64,000 bases of DNA from Cryptomeria japonica (lineage: Eukaryota > Streptophyta > Pinopsida > Cupressales > Cupressaceae). Under the pieces are notes generated by a model, which worked only from the letters and a program-made list of their open reading frames with translations, was not told the DNA's origin and did not search any database. The position numbers and the translations under genes were made by a program. Numbering within the stretch: the stretch's first letter is position 1; the number at the start of each line of letters is the position of its first letter. The stretch is taken from positions 303,649,450 through 303,713,449 of the forward strand of contig NC_081408.1 in NCBI RefSeq assembly GCF_030272615.1. The letters are read 5' to 3'. Shown piece by piece: positions 21,428 through 32,800 of this stretch.

Positions 21428-24389
21428 AGGGGTTATGGTTTAACTAGAAGCCACACCGTTATGACATGTGATGATCCCAACTTGGTGGGGTCATAACTCC
21501 TTGCTCAATGCTCAGAATTCAAAACCACTTGCATTCTTGGAAAAGTCTTCAAATGATCTAATTTCAATCCCTTAACACTATGCCTTCGACTATCAAGTTA
21601 ACTAATCGACAACAGTCTCGACCCCAGATTTTGCTCCAAAGGCCTTCAAAAATGCAAATTACTAAAACATAGAAAAATATTAAAAAATGGATTTTCAATT
21701 TTTCTCATCTTTGATTGCTCCATCACCTCTACATTGTTTTAGATCTCCTTTGAACTGATTTAGACATGTTTCCATCAATGCCTTGAAAATAAACCTACAA
21801 AAGATGTAGATTTTATCTACAATAACTATTCAACTTCAATAATAAACCAAAATTCATTTATCTCCCTGATAGGAGAACACAATCCATAGGATGAATCTCT
21901 TTAGCTAAGAGACAATAGACTCTTGGGTTGTTGGTGAAGTTAAATGAATCCAAAAAATCAAATCTTGTTGGATACGAGACCTTAACATTATAAGAGATGA
22001 GACTTGATCATACTCTTGAACAACTTTTCAATAGTAGACTTTAGAAATAATCAAGCATTTCTAAGTTTTAGCCAATAGGCTCTAAGTGGGAGCTTTTGCT
22101 CCCGGAAAGGTCATATTTTACCCGAAATAATGTTAGCCTATGCATGCGCTTGTATGCTTCTACTAATGGATCAACTAGCATGATCAAGTGGCGTCAAATC
22201 CTCGACCCAGTGCTTGAACATAATTCAAAGCTGTATTGAAAGCCAGGCAACACCAAACCATTACGACAAAACTCCCAATAATGAAATAACTCTATTCCTT
22301 GCCCTTTCTCTAGAAAATCAAATGGATGGATGGTCCATGTCCTACAAAGGGCTATGGGGGCTACACCGAATATAGAGGGAAGCATCATTCCAGGTCTCTG
22401 GGGCTCGCACCCCCTACTATTTGAAGAGGGGGTCAGGTTGGCCCTATCTGCACCATAACTCTTCCAGGATTCTATATTTTTTAAAAAAATTAATTTTTTT
22501 TTGGCATTTTTAATATATTCAAAGACAGATTTTTTATTGTTGAAAAAAGCTAAAAAACAAGAGTTCTAGTAGGAGTCACAAAAAAAAAACGAAAACGGAC
22601 TTTTCTTTTTCTGATTTTAATTTTTCAAATAGAGGACATATATATGCAGTACTAAAATAAATAAATTAAATTTTGATGTATATTTTTCTCATAATAATAT
22701 TTTTAAGTCCAACATAGCTGAATATGATTGTTTTCATTTGGCATCACCTTTTGTCTACTAAATTTATCATTATCAAAAAAAATTTTTTTGGAGAGATTCT
22801 CTCATCTAGTGAAAAATATATATTTTTAATATCATTTAATATATTTTTTTAGTTTTGAACAAATCGACCTCTTTTTGAAATTAAAAAACCTACTTGCAAT
22901 GTTTAAAAAATAAAAAAAATATTTAAAAATTATATGTCCAAATTCCTGATTTCAAGCTCTACAAAAGGGTATTTTTTATTTTTGAAAAAAATATTTCGTT
23001 TGGAGAAAAATAGAGCAAAAGTAAAAAGTTTCAGAAATGCAGACTGAATGGTGATTTTGCTACCACATCACCTAACACTTAGGATAGTTTGGCCGAACTA
23101 TTCTGAACATATGTAGTTCGAATGAACTCAATTTAACCAAACTCGCTCATGTCGGCTATGGTCCCCTAGTCAGCCAAGTGACAAAATGTCATGTTTTTTG
23201 TTTGTTGTTTTTGGTCTTTTTCACAAAGTCAACCCAGGGTTCTTGAACATATTTTTGTGGGCAACTTTTGAAAGGTACTATTTTATCCAATTTTATAAAT
23301 TTTTATGTTAATTTTAATTTATTAATGTAGAGAATGATTTAATATTTATATCATGTGTGTAATTTGACATATTTTCTTTTAAATAATGCCAAAAAATAAA
23401 AAATTTGTTTAGATGTTTGTTTGTCTTTTCTTTTCTAGTTTAATTAGGCTCACATCTTTTTTGCATTTTGGGGTTGATTAACTTGCTTGAAGTTTCTTGT
23501 GCCTTTGGCATGCTTTGTGTTTAGATAGAACTATAAAAGGTGATAACAAAAGTATCCTCTCCCCTCGCCTTCTATTGGACTTTGGGTGTAAGAGAAGTTG
23601 TTATCATTTTTATTTTAGGTAGAAGGGCTTGCCTCCACGAGTAGCCCATAAGGCCTGGAAGTGAGAGGGAATGATCCAAGTGGTCCTTCTTCAGCTCGCT
23701 ATATAAATTAAAATGTTAGGCAAAATTCGTCACGACTTGGGGAAGATGGCCTATCCAACAAGTTCCCTTGGTATCTACACTTGTGTGAAATGCATAAAAA
23801 TCCACTTATGAGGACTAAAATAGATTCATATGTGGATCACCGCCGCATTGATAGGAACCAAGGACCATTAAAGTTCTCCCACTAGACACCTTAGAGTAGT
23901 GGCCCATCCTTATTTTTGTTCGAACATTGTGATAATTTCAGTGCAAGGGGATAGTTGGTTTTTCCCCCAAGATACTCACCATATGGCTCCCTTGAGATGA
24001 AACAAAAATACTTGGCTTAGTATAAGATACTTGTAACTTTCTGGGCAGAGGGTGATTGGGACATCCTTCCAGTCCTGGAGGCCCCTGCCTATCCTCTCTC
24101 AAAAAGACCAAAAAGTGTACATGCTCATCTAGGTGTGATGCAACTTAAGTCAACAAAGATTCCAAGATATGGGTTGTTATTATTGCCATGAGGCCTTGAC
24201 CTTAGGATAAGAAGTGTTTGAATTGTTTTCGATTGTGTTGAGACCAATGGAAATTGGGTTGAATTTGGCCTATGGACATACACATTAATGTAAATTTTTG
24301 GACTATCTCTAGTTGTAACAACCATCGTGTCTTCTTGTTTGCGGTGTTTGATCTAATTGAGTACAAAAAATTTATATGCAACACTTCGT
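21428..24389. other. No recognised feature (about 3 kb)
   Basis: AT-rich, with homopolymer tracts around 22,470-23,030. A GTTCGAATGAACTCAATTT word near 23,106-23,125 resembles the GAAC palindromes at 44,110-44,240. No coding sequence could be supported. Confidence 0.3.
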
Positions 24390-24590
24390 ATTTAACATAA
24401 TTTATAGGTAACATAGATATTTAGATGATTATTTAGTATGTGTAGCATAATTTGTACCTAACACAAATATCTAGATGATTTAGTACATGTGTTATACTTT
24501 ACCTGACATGGATATTTAGATTATTATTTAGTACATCTGACATAATTCACCTAGCATAGATATAGATAGATGATTATTTATAGTACATGT
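24390..24590. repeat. Four-copy minisatellite, ~48-bp unit
   Basis: CATAATTTATAGGTAACATAG followed by ATATTTAGATGATTATTTAGTA recurs with changes. Cores like GATATTTAGATGATTA lie near 24,416, 24,467, 24,512 and 24,560. Confidence 0.75.
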
Positions 24591-24972
24591 GAATTTACAA
24601 ATACATGAAATTTATATCCAAAATTAAGGTCTACTTAGGAGAGTCCATAAGTTGTATGAGAGTCACGGTTCGTTGATAATGTAATTCAAGCATGTACTAG
24701 CCACTAGCTTTTGTAATCGATTCAGATTTTGTGTAAACATTTCAACCATTTACTTTTATGTAACATGACAACATGACCAACAAAGTCAAATGATTGAAAT
24801 GTTTACGTAAAATTTGAATCGATTACATAAGCTCACTTTACTAGTACAAGCAACTTATTATGTATTACCAACAAATCATTGATCTCATGCAACATATATG
24901 AACTATACTCATACACCTTATGTAAATGGATATATGAATCATGTATCAGTACTCACATGTAAGTATAAATAC
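24574..24972. mobile_element. Foldback / MITE-like inverted repeat
   Basis: The left arm (24,574-24,757) and right arm (24,783-24,972) are imperfect reverse complements over about 185 bp. The match is best near the centre: TGTAATCGATTCAGATTTT...TAAACATTTCAACCATTTAC against its complement in GTAAATGNTTGAAATGTTTA...GAATCGATTACA. The outer ends are TACATGTGA and TCACATGTA. No clear target duplication was found. Confidence 0.75.
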
Positions 24973-25039
24973 AGAAGTATGATCAAATAAAAGAGACAAA
25001 AAAAGAGATACAACACTTGCTCAAAAACAAGTTCCCATT

Positions 25040-27960
25040 GACAATGAAGTGATCGCAATTCAGGAAAGACAAGAAATTGGTCCTAGTCAACCCATAAAGT
25101 TTTCCCTTGGTATGGCCAATTCGATGGAGATGGATAAAGAATCTCTTTTCAATGAGATTTCAGTTGAAGATATGGTACTAGAAAGCACATTAAAATTACA
25201 CTGCAAAAAAATCTGGGATGAACATTTTCAAGATAAATCTCTAATTGGAAGAGCACAATTGTTTACAAAGTTATTTAGGAGAAAAGAAATGGCTCATGTT
25301 TTGTAGTTGTTGGGTGTTGATAAAAAGAAGAAATCATTAGACGGATCAGTAAATCAAACAATAGCTGAAAATTTGCAAGAAGCTCTGAAATGTATTGAGA
25401 GCATGAGTCAAGCTGCTGATTTAAGTGTTGCCTCGAGAGCATTAATGACTATGATTTTTAGAAAAGAAATTATCACATAGAAAAAAAACTCGAGCAATTG
25501 CTCAGTTACTGAATGTCTCTAGAATAATTGTCTAGAGATATATTAGGAAAATAAACAGGTTGGATGAGAATATTGAAAAGAATTGGGTCAATATTTGCAG
25601 GGTTCCTCAAAAAGTTAGAATTGCTGAAGATGTAAAAAGATAGGTTACTGAATACTGGACCACTCACTCCTATGTTTCTTCCAATAGAAGGGGCACTATA
25701 CAGATGAGGGATGAAGATGGTACAAAAATTTCACATGCAAACAATTTATAGACACAACACAAAGTGAATTGTTTGAAGCATTCAAGCAAGAATTTCCAAA
25801 TGTCAACATTTGTCAAAGGATGTTTGAGAGATTACAACCATGTTTTGTACATATCAAAAAGGTACGTGAAACTTTTTGTTGTCGAAATCATGTTGAATTT
25901 CATCTACACCTGCAGTCATATAAAAAGGCAGTGGTAGAAACTAATCCAAATGTAGTCATCCCTGCAAGTACAACACAATTTGTGAAGTCTATTTTATGTG
26001 AAATATTAGAAGATTCAGATGAGTTCAATATAGAATGTTAAAAAATATGTGCTAACTGTGGAGATTTGAAGAAATTTTTACAAATTGAGACCGTTGATCT
26101 TTTAGTGCAAGTTTTGTGGAAGAGATTTGAATATGAGAAATATTAGATAATGTCAGGAGCTAAATCCAAAAAAAATATGTTAAAAGAGAGTGAATTGCCT
26201 TACAATGAGTTTATGTCTAGATTTCAAAATATTATATACCCACATATCCAACATTATCATCGTTCAAGATGGCAATCTAAACAATTTTGTGACTCAAAAA
26301 ATTGCTTTCCTCTAGGTTGTATTATCTCAATTGTAAACTTCTTTGAGAACTATGCATTCAGTCCTCATACAGAGATTCAAAGTCAATACTATCATTCTAA
26401 GTAGGTTGCAATATTTGTACAAGTTTTGTAGACATGAAACTTAGTTCATGTGGATGGTGTAGAAAGTGGCTTAGATGAACACATTATCATTAAAGAAGGT
26501 CATTTTTATATCGGTGATGAAATTGGTCATGATAGGAGTTATGTAGCCATTGTTTTGAGATTTTTTTTGAAAATATCATACAACGTAGGATAAATGTTTC
26601 ACAACATTGCATTTGGTCTAATGGATGTGTTGGTAAGCGTACAAATTGATTTCAATTTCATGTAGTCTTTTAATTAACTAGTATAATTGAGTTTTTTAAA
26701 CTAATACATTGGATTTGATTGTAACTTCACTGGACAATTTAAATCCGCAAAAGCGTTCAATTGGTTGTCACAACAACATGCTAAACACGGTGTAAAGTTT
26801 TTGTGGAAATTTTTTTAGAGTGGACATGGAAAAGGAGAGCATGATGGAGCAAGAGCATGCACTTCGCCAACATGAACTTGCAAGAACATGTTCAATGTAT
26901 ATATGTGTACTTCATTCAAGAAATCTCTATTTACAAGTATGTATATTATGGGTCGAAGTTAAATTGCTAAAATGAATTATTATCCAAGAAATAGCATATG
27001 AAATTCATGTGAGATAGTAGAATGGTGCAAAAGTCATTTTGGTGCTCGTGACACAACATACAACAAACACTATTTTTGGGAAGTTAAAGGTATTGATCAA
27101 TCCAATCTTTATAATTGCCAAACAATTAATGGTATTAGAAGTTTGCATCAAGTAATGACTAAATGACTTAGCAAATGTCTTGTGATTCAGGTAAGAAAAC
27201 TAGATCATGTTCTTTATTGATTGCATTAAAAATAAGTCATGACTACAGAACTTAGAAAACCTCTTGAGATTCAGGTATGAGAAAAATCATGTTTTTGTGT
27301 TGATTGCATTGAAAACAACACAAATCATCAACAACATCAGAACATTAGAGATGGATATGTTTCACAATGAGAGATGAAACAATTAGTCGCAATGGCTCCT
27401 TATGAAGATAGTGACATTGTAGATATTCATGATCCTCTATATTCAGCTAATTATGAACGTGTTTCTAATTTAGTTGTGGTAGGTACAGTTGCATTTTATT
27501 TAAATATCTTTTTTTCATTTTCATTTATATCGTAGCATACACTTTATAATTTAATTTCTTTGCAATTTGTGGTCCACAGGTGATATTTTTGTCGTGATTG
27601 CAGATCTTGACAATATAGAAGGTTTTGATTATTATCTACTAAGATGCACAAAACCAAAATGAAAATTGTTAGAATCAGTGGAAGATCTGATGATAGGCAA
27701 CAATATCCCACTGGATCAGTCATTGTTGAAGTTACCTATTATCAACAAACCAAGATAGATAATAATAGTGCTACATTTACTAATTACATGCCAGGCCAAA
27801 AATTTTTGCATTACAGTCACTTAGTTAAAGCAACAAGATTACATTTTGACACTTAACCAAAAAGAGGCTGTGGCCCCCAAAAGTGGCATTTGCCTATCAA
27901 AGATCATGAAAATATTTTAGAGATAATAAAAGACAGAGAGGATCTATATGTGGATTCATA
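25040..27960 (+). pseudogene. Transposase-like gene, intron-containing, decayed
   Basis: Mostly one reading frame with many stops. Blocks in order: an N-terminal part (25,049-25,480, SVEDMVLESTLKLHCKKIW); a middle with VTEYWTTHSYVSSNRRGT, then FKQEFPNVNICQRMFERLQP and CCRNHVEFHLHLQ (25,650-25,910); CANCG (26,055); VNFFENYAFSPHTEIQSQYY (26,330); EGHFYIGDEIGHDRSY (26,495); SNGC, a splice-like gap (GTAAGC at 26,632), then GQFKSAKAFNWLS (26,735); GHGKGEHDG(A) (26,822); and a C-terminal block at 27,644-27,856. A GT...AG intron fits 27,483-27,579. From memory the D/NFxENY, SDG..QFK and HGKG..DG pattern belongs to a transposase-like family common in animals. I cannot name its superfamily. Confidence 0.6.
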
Positions 27961-27992
27961 ATGCCTATCTTGTAATGTGTTGTGTTATTTGT

Positions 27993-28052
27993 TCAAAATG
28001 TAATAAATAAACCTTAATTTGATCAAAATGTAATAAATAAACCTTAATTTGA
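27993..28052. repeat. 30-bp unit in two tandem copies
   Basis: TCAAAATGTAATAAATAAAC plus CTTAATTTGA occurs twice back to back, with the start of a third. It follows the transposase-like gene. Confidence 0.85.
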
Positions 28053-28060
28053 TCAAAATG

Positions 28061-28225
28061 TACTTACTTGGCATTGTCACTATTAGATTAATAACCTAAA
28101 AAATCATATATCTACTATTTTTTTAAATTACTAAATTCTTGGATCAATTTTAGTAAGTTATTTCAGAAAATGAATTTAATTATTATAAATGAATTTCATG
28201 TCTATTTCATTGTTTTAAATGAATA
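28061..28225. other. AT-rich gap before the SINE
   Basis: No feature. It contains the word ATTCTTGGATCAATTTTA near 28,136-28,153, similar to the SINE target site. Confidence 0.3.
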
Positions 28226-28239
28226 AATTCTTGGATCAA

Positions 28240-28519
28240 ATTTTTTTTTTTTTATCAGAAATTGGCCAAAGCCTGAATAGCTTTTGACTGGAGCTATGAA
28301 CCAGTGGGGACACAATAGGGAGCCCCATCCCCATTACATATCTTTGAATTATTATTATTATTATGTTTGATTAGATTGACCCCAAGACCTTCCCCATCCT
28401 ATGGAAGGCCAAGAGTCACAGCTTAGAATTCCACTTTTAGATGTCCCTATTGGGAATTGAACTTGGGTCTCCACAGTGAGAACTCAGTGTTTTAACCAGT
28501 TAAGCTCAACCCCTTGGAC
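28240..28519 (-). mobile_element. tRNA-derived SINE with target duplication
   Basis: On the minus strand an A-box-like GAGCTTAACTGGTTAA (28,494-28,510) and a B-box-like GTTCAATTCCC (28,452-28,462) are spaced as in a tRNA promoter. The body ends in TTTCTGAT followed by an A-run (T-run at 28,240-28,253 on plus). AATTCTTGGATCAA flanks it exactly at 28,226-28,239 and 28,520-28,533, a 14-bp target duplication. An (ATT)n tract lies inside, near 28,346-28,362. The element is about 280 bp. SINEs are moved by LINE machinery and transcribed by Pol III. Confidence 0.85.
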
Positions 28520-28914
28520 AATTCTTGGATCAATTTTAATACTATTTAAAAAAAAGTATGAATAGTTCTATAAGAAATATATTTTGATCAAACTAGTGGC
28601 TATTACGACTTGTATTTATTTAAAAAATCTAATCCTTTATTTTTTATTTTTTTGCTATATAGACATTTGAAAATTAAAAATACACATTAAAGGTTTCAAG
28701 ACAAGCTGATGGATTCGGGAGCCCTCTGTCAGAAGATAGAAACCTCTTTGATTGATCTAACCAATGAAGCTACAAAAGGAAAGACTTTAAAGAAAAATGT
28801 ATATACAGAATGGGATTGTCGACTGAAACTCACCTTCCCAAGCCTCTCTATTTCCATTCTCTTTGGGAACAATTCCTACAACCCCCTGCTTTGATCCAAG
28901 CCCTTTGTTCAGTG

Positions 28915-29335
28915 AGAGACTCCAGACCCTAGTTGGGTCAAGATTAATTTCGACGGGGCTTCTTGGGCAATCCAGGCCCTAGTGGCATTGGGTGTGTGAT
29001 TAGGGATGAAATTGGTAATTCTTTAATGGAAGTTTCAAATTACATTGGTCATACTACAAACAATATGGCAAAGTTTTGAGTTGCATTGCATGGACTACAG
29101 GTTGGGATCAACAGTGGGGCCCAGAAAATCCATTTGGAAGGTGACTCCCTAAATGTGGTAAATGAGATCAGGAGAAATGAAACTCCAAGCTAGATCTTCA
29201 ATCGATGGCTCTGACCAATCAAATCTTTATTGAACGAATTGGAAGATTTTTGAATAAGCCATGTGTATCGGGAAGGGAATGTGATAGCAGACAATCTAGC
29301 TAAAGTGACGATGCAGTCTGTTAATACATGATTAA
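28915..29335 (+). pseudogene. RNase H domain of the truncated LINE
   Basis: Reads PSWVKINFDGASW (first catalytic Asp in F-D-G), then TTNNMAKF, LQVGINSG, IHLEGDSLNVVNEI (the D-S pair) and SHVYREGNVIADNLAK (His/Asp pair), in the order of the RVT_3-type RNase H carried at the C-terminus of plant L1 ORF2. Frameshifts near 28,985 and 29,080 and stops near 29,090 and 29,192 break it. Confidence 0.75.
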
Positions 29336-29734
29336 ATGGTATCATGCTAACATCATATCTCAACGATGCTTGATATTCCCACATGACCCATGACCCTCAC
29401 CTTTCTTGGACAGTGAGATCATTGATTTCCTTACCCTCTAGGAAATATTGGATTTGATATTTCTCAAAAAGGTACAGATCCCGTATTAGTAGCACTACAA
29501 GTGGGATGACTTATGAGTTGGTTAACATAAGATTTCATTAATGGCAGAAGTGCTAGGACATCCCACTTCCCCTTGACGATCACGAGAGTGTATGCTTGGT
29601 CTATTTATAGATCTTATTCCTCAATTTTTTGCATATTGATTTTGAAGTTGAGCTATCTCGGAGCGATTGGGCTTAGGGTGCTAGGGTTGCTAGGGATGGA
29701 TACACCTGTTATGCTAGAGTCCACGAAACGATAG

Positions 29735-30510
29735 ATGACCTTCTTAGGGGAAATTTCTGACAAACAACTGCTAGCAATTATGGCCATAAAGCACCCTCTT
29801 ATTCTGCATGTTGTAAAAAGAATTTTGGGTGGGGAATTCATGAGACCTTATCACTGGTATCGGGTAAATTTTGATATCTCGACCATGTTCATCTCCATGC
29901 TGGTTTATATGGGGATGAGCAAGCAATGAGCCAAGAAAATGACTCAAATGATATTCAAGCACTGCTTTCTTGGTGAGACTGACACTGCCCTAGATAATAT
30001 CGATGCCAACTTGTGCACCCCATTGCCACAAAACTACTACATGTTGTTGGGAATGGGCGTAGAGGTTAAGAAATTTGTGGTGGTGCAAGACCTTGACCAA
30101 GGGAGCCTGGTTGCGGAATGGGACAGGAAGGACCAAAATATTTCTTTCTTGCTTAAGGCAATTGGCGTTCTGTCAGGCCCTAACAAGGCTTGGATGAGGC
30201 AGTTTGTTCTGGTAGAGGGTTTGAGTGAAAGACAAGACATTAGAGTCCTGGAAAATGGTGAGTTTGAACCTGACAATGCTTGAGGTTTTGGTTGTGGCAA
30301 AGAATGGATACTGGATGATGATCATCTCTCGAAAAAAATGGCTGATTCAGAGGTCCATGTTGATTGTGGGATGGAATTCCCTGTGGTATTGAGAGAGATC
30401 ATGTTTCAGAAAGCCAAAGAAAGTGAGCAGAATCTGCAGGAGGAGGAGGTCAGTGAACCTAAGGCCATGGCGCTTGAGGAGATGGATGCTGGCTCTAACT
30501 AAGCCTCTAG
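29735..30510 (+). pseudogene. Coding-like region after the LINE RNase H, unrecognised
   Basis: One frame runs from 29,735 to about 30,283 and on to about 30,500 with stops at 29,927 and 30,281. It has LGETDTALDNIDANLCTPLP, EVKKFVVVQDLDQG and MRQFVLVEGLSERQDIRVLE, then a Glu-rich tail (EEEVSEPKAMALEEMD). It lies between the RNase H domain and the poly(A) tail of the same insertion, so it was probably part of the LINE transcript. I do not recognise a domain. It may be a LINE C-terminal extension or host sequence carried along. Confidence 0.45.
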
Positions 30511-30816
30511 GTAAAGTCTCTCTTTTCTTTTTTCTTTTTTGAACTTTGGCACAACAAACAGACAATAGCCTGTATTTTTGTAAATGTAGTATAAACTATG
30601 TAGGGTGGTAGGTGTGTCTATTCGTAGTAGTTAGCATCTATATGATAGTTTTTGGGAATTTTTGAATTAAAATTAGGGGCATCAGTCCTTTGGGATTAGT
30701 TGGCAGTGGGAAGCAGGACATATTTCCAAATTATACATGTAAAAATATTTCATATTAATATAATGGGCGTTGCCCCTCTGTAGCTATTTACCTATAAAAA
30801 AAATACACATTAAAGG

Positions 30817-31719
30817 CCTAAAGTGATATCCCCAACTTCTATACACATCACATAACATCCATGGTGAGTAAGCATAGTTCTATAACATGTCACATAATAT
30901 AAGAACATAATCTTTTAATAATCTAAACATGTCACAACATTGCAACACAATCATTTGATTATTGAAGAAGATAAAGAAAAGTTTTTTATAGAATCATCTA
31001 AGGCATCCACAAGAAGTTTCCATTCTACACATGAATTGCACTTGACTAAAATACCTCATTCAATGAAATATTAGACCAAATCTATTAATACTTGACATTA
31101 TAAATAATAAAATATTAGAAAAACATACATGATATTTTTTAAAATCAACAATTCTACAACATGAACCAATTATAAAAATATAACATGGGCTCATAAAAGA
31201 TTTGTTGGTATATATGTGTAATGTACATCCAACTGCATGTGAAACATTGTTTGTGGAAATAAATTGGCAACTCATCCTTCTGTGATCATATATTATGAGC
31301 TGCCAACCATATAGGATAGATGAATGGCGCCACAAATGGATCAGTGCATCTAGTGACTAAATAGGCCTCGACCTTATGGTCTCTCCCTGCATAATGGGGG
31401 AACATAGTGTGTACCCATGTCATAGATACATCCCTCAAGATGGTTTTCCATCCCAGTGTGCAAGTCACACTACGAGAGAGGGAATTATAGAAAGAGAATG
31501 GATATATCATCATATGGATTATATGATCGAACAATGTCAATCATATTCATCAACTCATCCCTAATGATGTGAGCCTTGTCCCTATTTGGCTGGGTAGGAG
31601 CAATCTGTAATGTACTATCAAGATGTTGTAGAGCCTAAAGGGTTTTGAAAAAAACTAGTCAAGCCCTAGCAGCACTACTATCAGAGGGCATTTGACCAAA
31701 CTAACTAGATGTTTGGTCA
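30817..31719. other. No recognised gene; pre-insertion flank of the chromovirus
   Basis: A minus-strand frame at 31,286-31,540 and its neighbours have mixed composition but no motif I recognise. The segment joins 38,005 onward if the chromovirus is removed. Confidence 0.3.
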
Positions 31720-31724
31720 CCCTC

Positions 31725-32572
31725 TGTAATGTTCCCTTGCCACTGTATGACAAGATTGAGAGTGTGCAGGTGTGACCGTACGGTTGCCACTATATGATAA
31801 GATTGAGAGTGTGCGGGTGTGACTGTATGATGAGGGTGAGGGCGTATGGTGGAGGTGACCGGTGAGGGTTCTACGTATGATGAGGGTGTGGAATCGTACG
31901 GTGCAAATGAGAGTGTATGATGGGGATGTAGGGAGAGGATGTACTGTGGGGTGAGAGGTGTACTATGGGAAGTACGGTGGAGGTATGACATACGGTGGGG
32001 ATGTACGATTGGGGTGAGTTTGGTGAGATGTACTATGGGGATTACGATGGAGGTGGGAGGTGTATGGTGGTATAACTGTACAATGGGCTTCAGTGGATGT
32101 GCGGTGAAGGGGTTGATCATCTGTAAGAAATAAATTCTAAATATTAGGAATCCCTTGTGCATGTATCAGATTAACAAATATTCAACTAGAGAAGTAAACA
32201 ATGATGAGATTCAAGATTTGTCAAATCCAAAATGAGTACAAATAAACAAAATAGGGTGAGGAGTGAATCTCACTGAAATTGGAAATACCAAATAGGGAGG
32301 GTCTTTCACCTTCGAAATGGCGGATAACAGAACTCCAACATGAATTCGCACAATACAGAAAAATACCCAAATTTGCATACCTATGACAAAGACTAACTCA
32401 GCCATATATATGGGCTTCGGGAAACTTCCCGAAGGGTTACAAACGGGATGACACGACCAACCAAGACCTGTCTAATCTAATTAAATAAAAGAGCTTGAAA
32501 GATTGTTATTAAATTTGGGGCCTTACAATTAAGTAATTAAATTTATTATTTAATTACATTGGGGACATTACA
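31725..32572 (-). mobile_element. 3' LTR of the chromovirus
   Basis: 848 bp, TGTAATGTTCCC... to ...GGGGACATTACA on the plus strand. It is 83 bp longer than the 5' LTR, partly through an internal repeat near 31,735-31,830 (the GCCACTRTATGA...GATTGAGAGTGTG stretch occurs twice). Confidence 0.9.
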
Positions 32573-32574
32573 GT

Positions 32575-32800
32575 CCTCTTGGGCCAAAAATTGCTTGCCC
32601 TCAAGCAATTGCAAGCTTGGATGCTCTAGAATTTGCTCGCCTTCCTAGGTGGAACCCTCGATGGGTAGATTCTTCCAGCGCACAAGGAACTCCTTGACTG
32701 TGCGTGATCTCAGCCTCTTTTCTCTGACATCAATGATCTCCGTTGGCTACAGAATTGGTTTTCCTTCTTCATCGATGGGTAGCAAATCCTTGGGCGCTGT
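32575..32800 (-). pseudogene. Chromodomain at the integrase C-terminus
   Basis: On the minus strand: PTEIIDVREKRLRSRTVKEF, LVRWKNLPIEGST, a stop, then EGEQILEHPSLQLLEG. This is the chromodomain pattern with the aromatic W in VRWKNLP and the W of ...TWE lost to a stop. It binds histone marks in active chromoviruses and guides insertion. It reads to within a few bases of the LTR. Confidence 0.85.

Larger units (their letters stand above)
28694..30803 (+). mobile_element. 5'-truncated L1-type LINE
   Basis: The body is flanked by TACACATTAAAGG at 28,681-28,693 and 30,804-30,816, a 13-bp target duplication, and it ends in an A-run. The 3' end, with AATATAATGGGCGTTGCCCC then CTCTGTAGCTATTTACC before the A-run, is the usual form of plant L1 tails. 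Only the RNase H domain and the 3' region are present, so it is truncated at the 5' end as is usual for target-primed insertion. Confidence 0.85.

Noticed and set aside
31701-32162. Minus-strand Thr/His/Pro-rich frame (also 37,113-37,640 and 39,618-40,058)
   Set aside because: These are readings through chromovirus LTR U3 repeats; they recur only because the LTR does.
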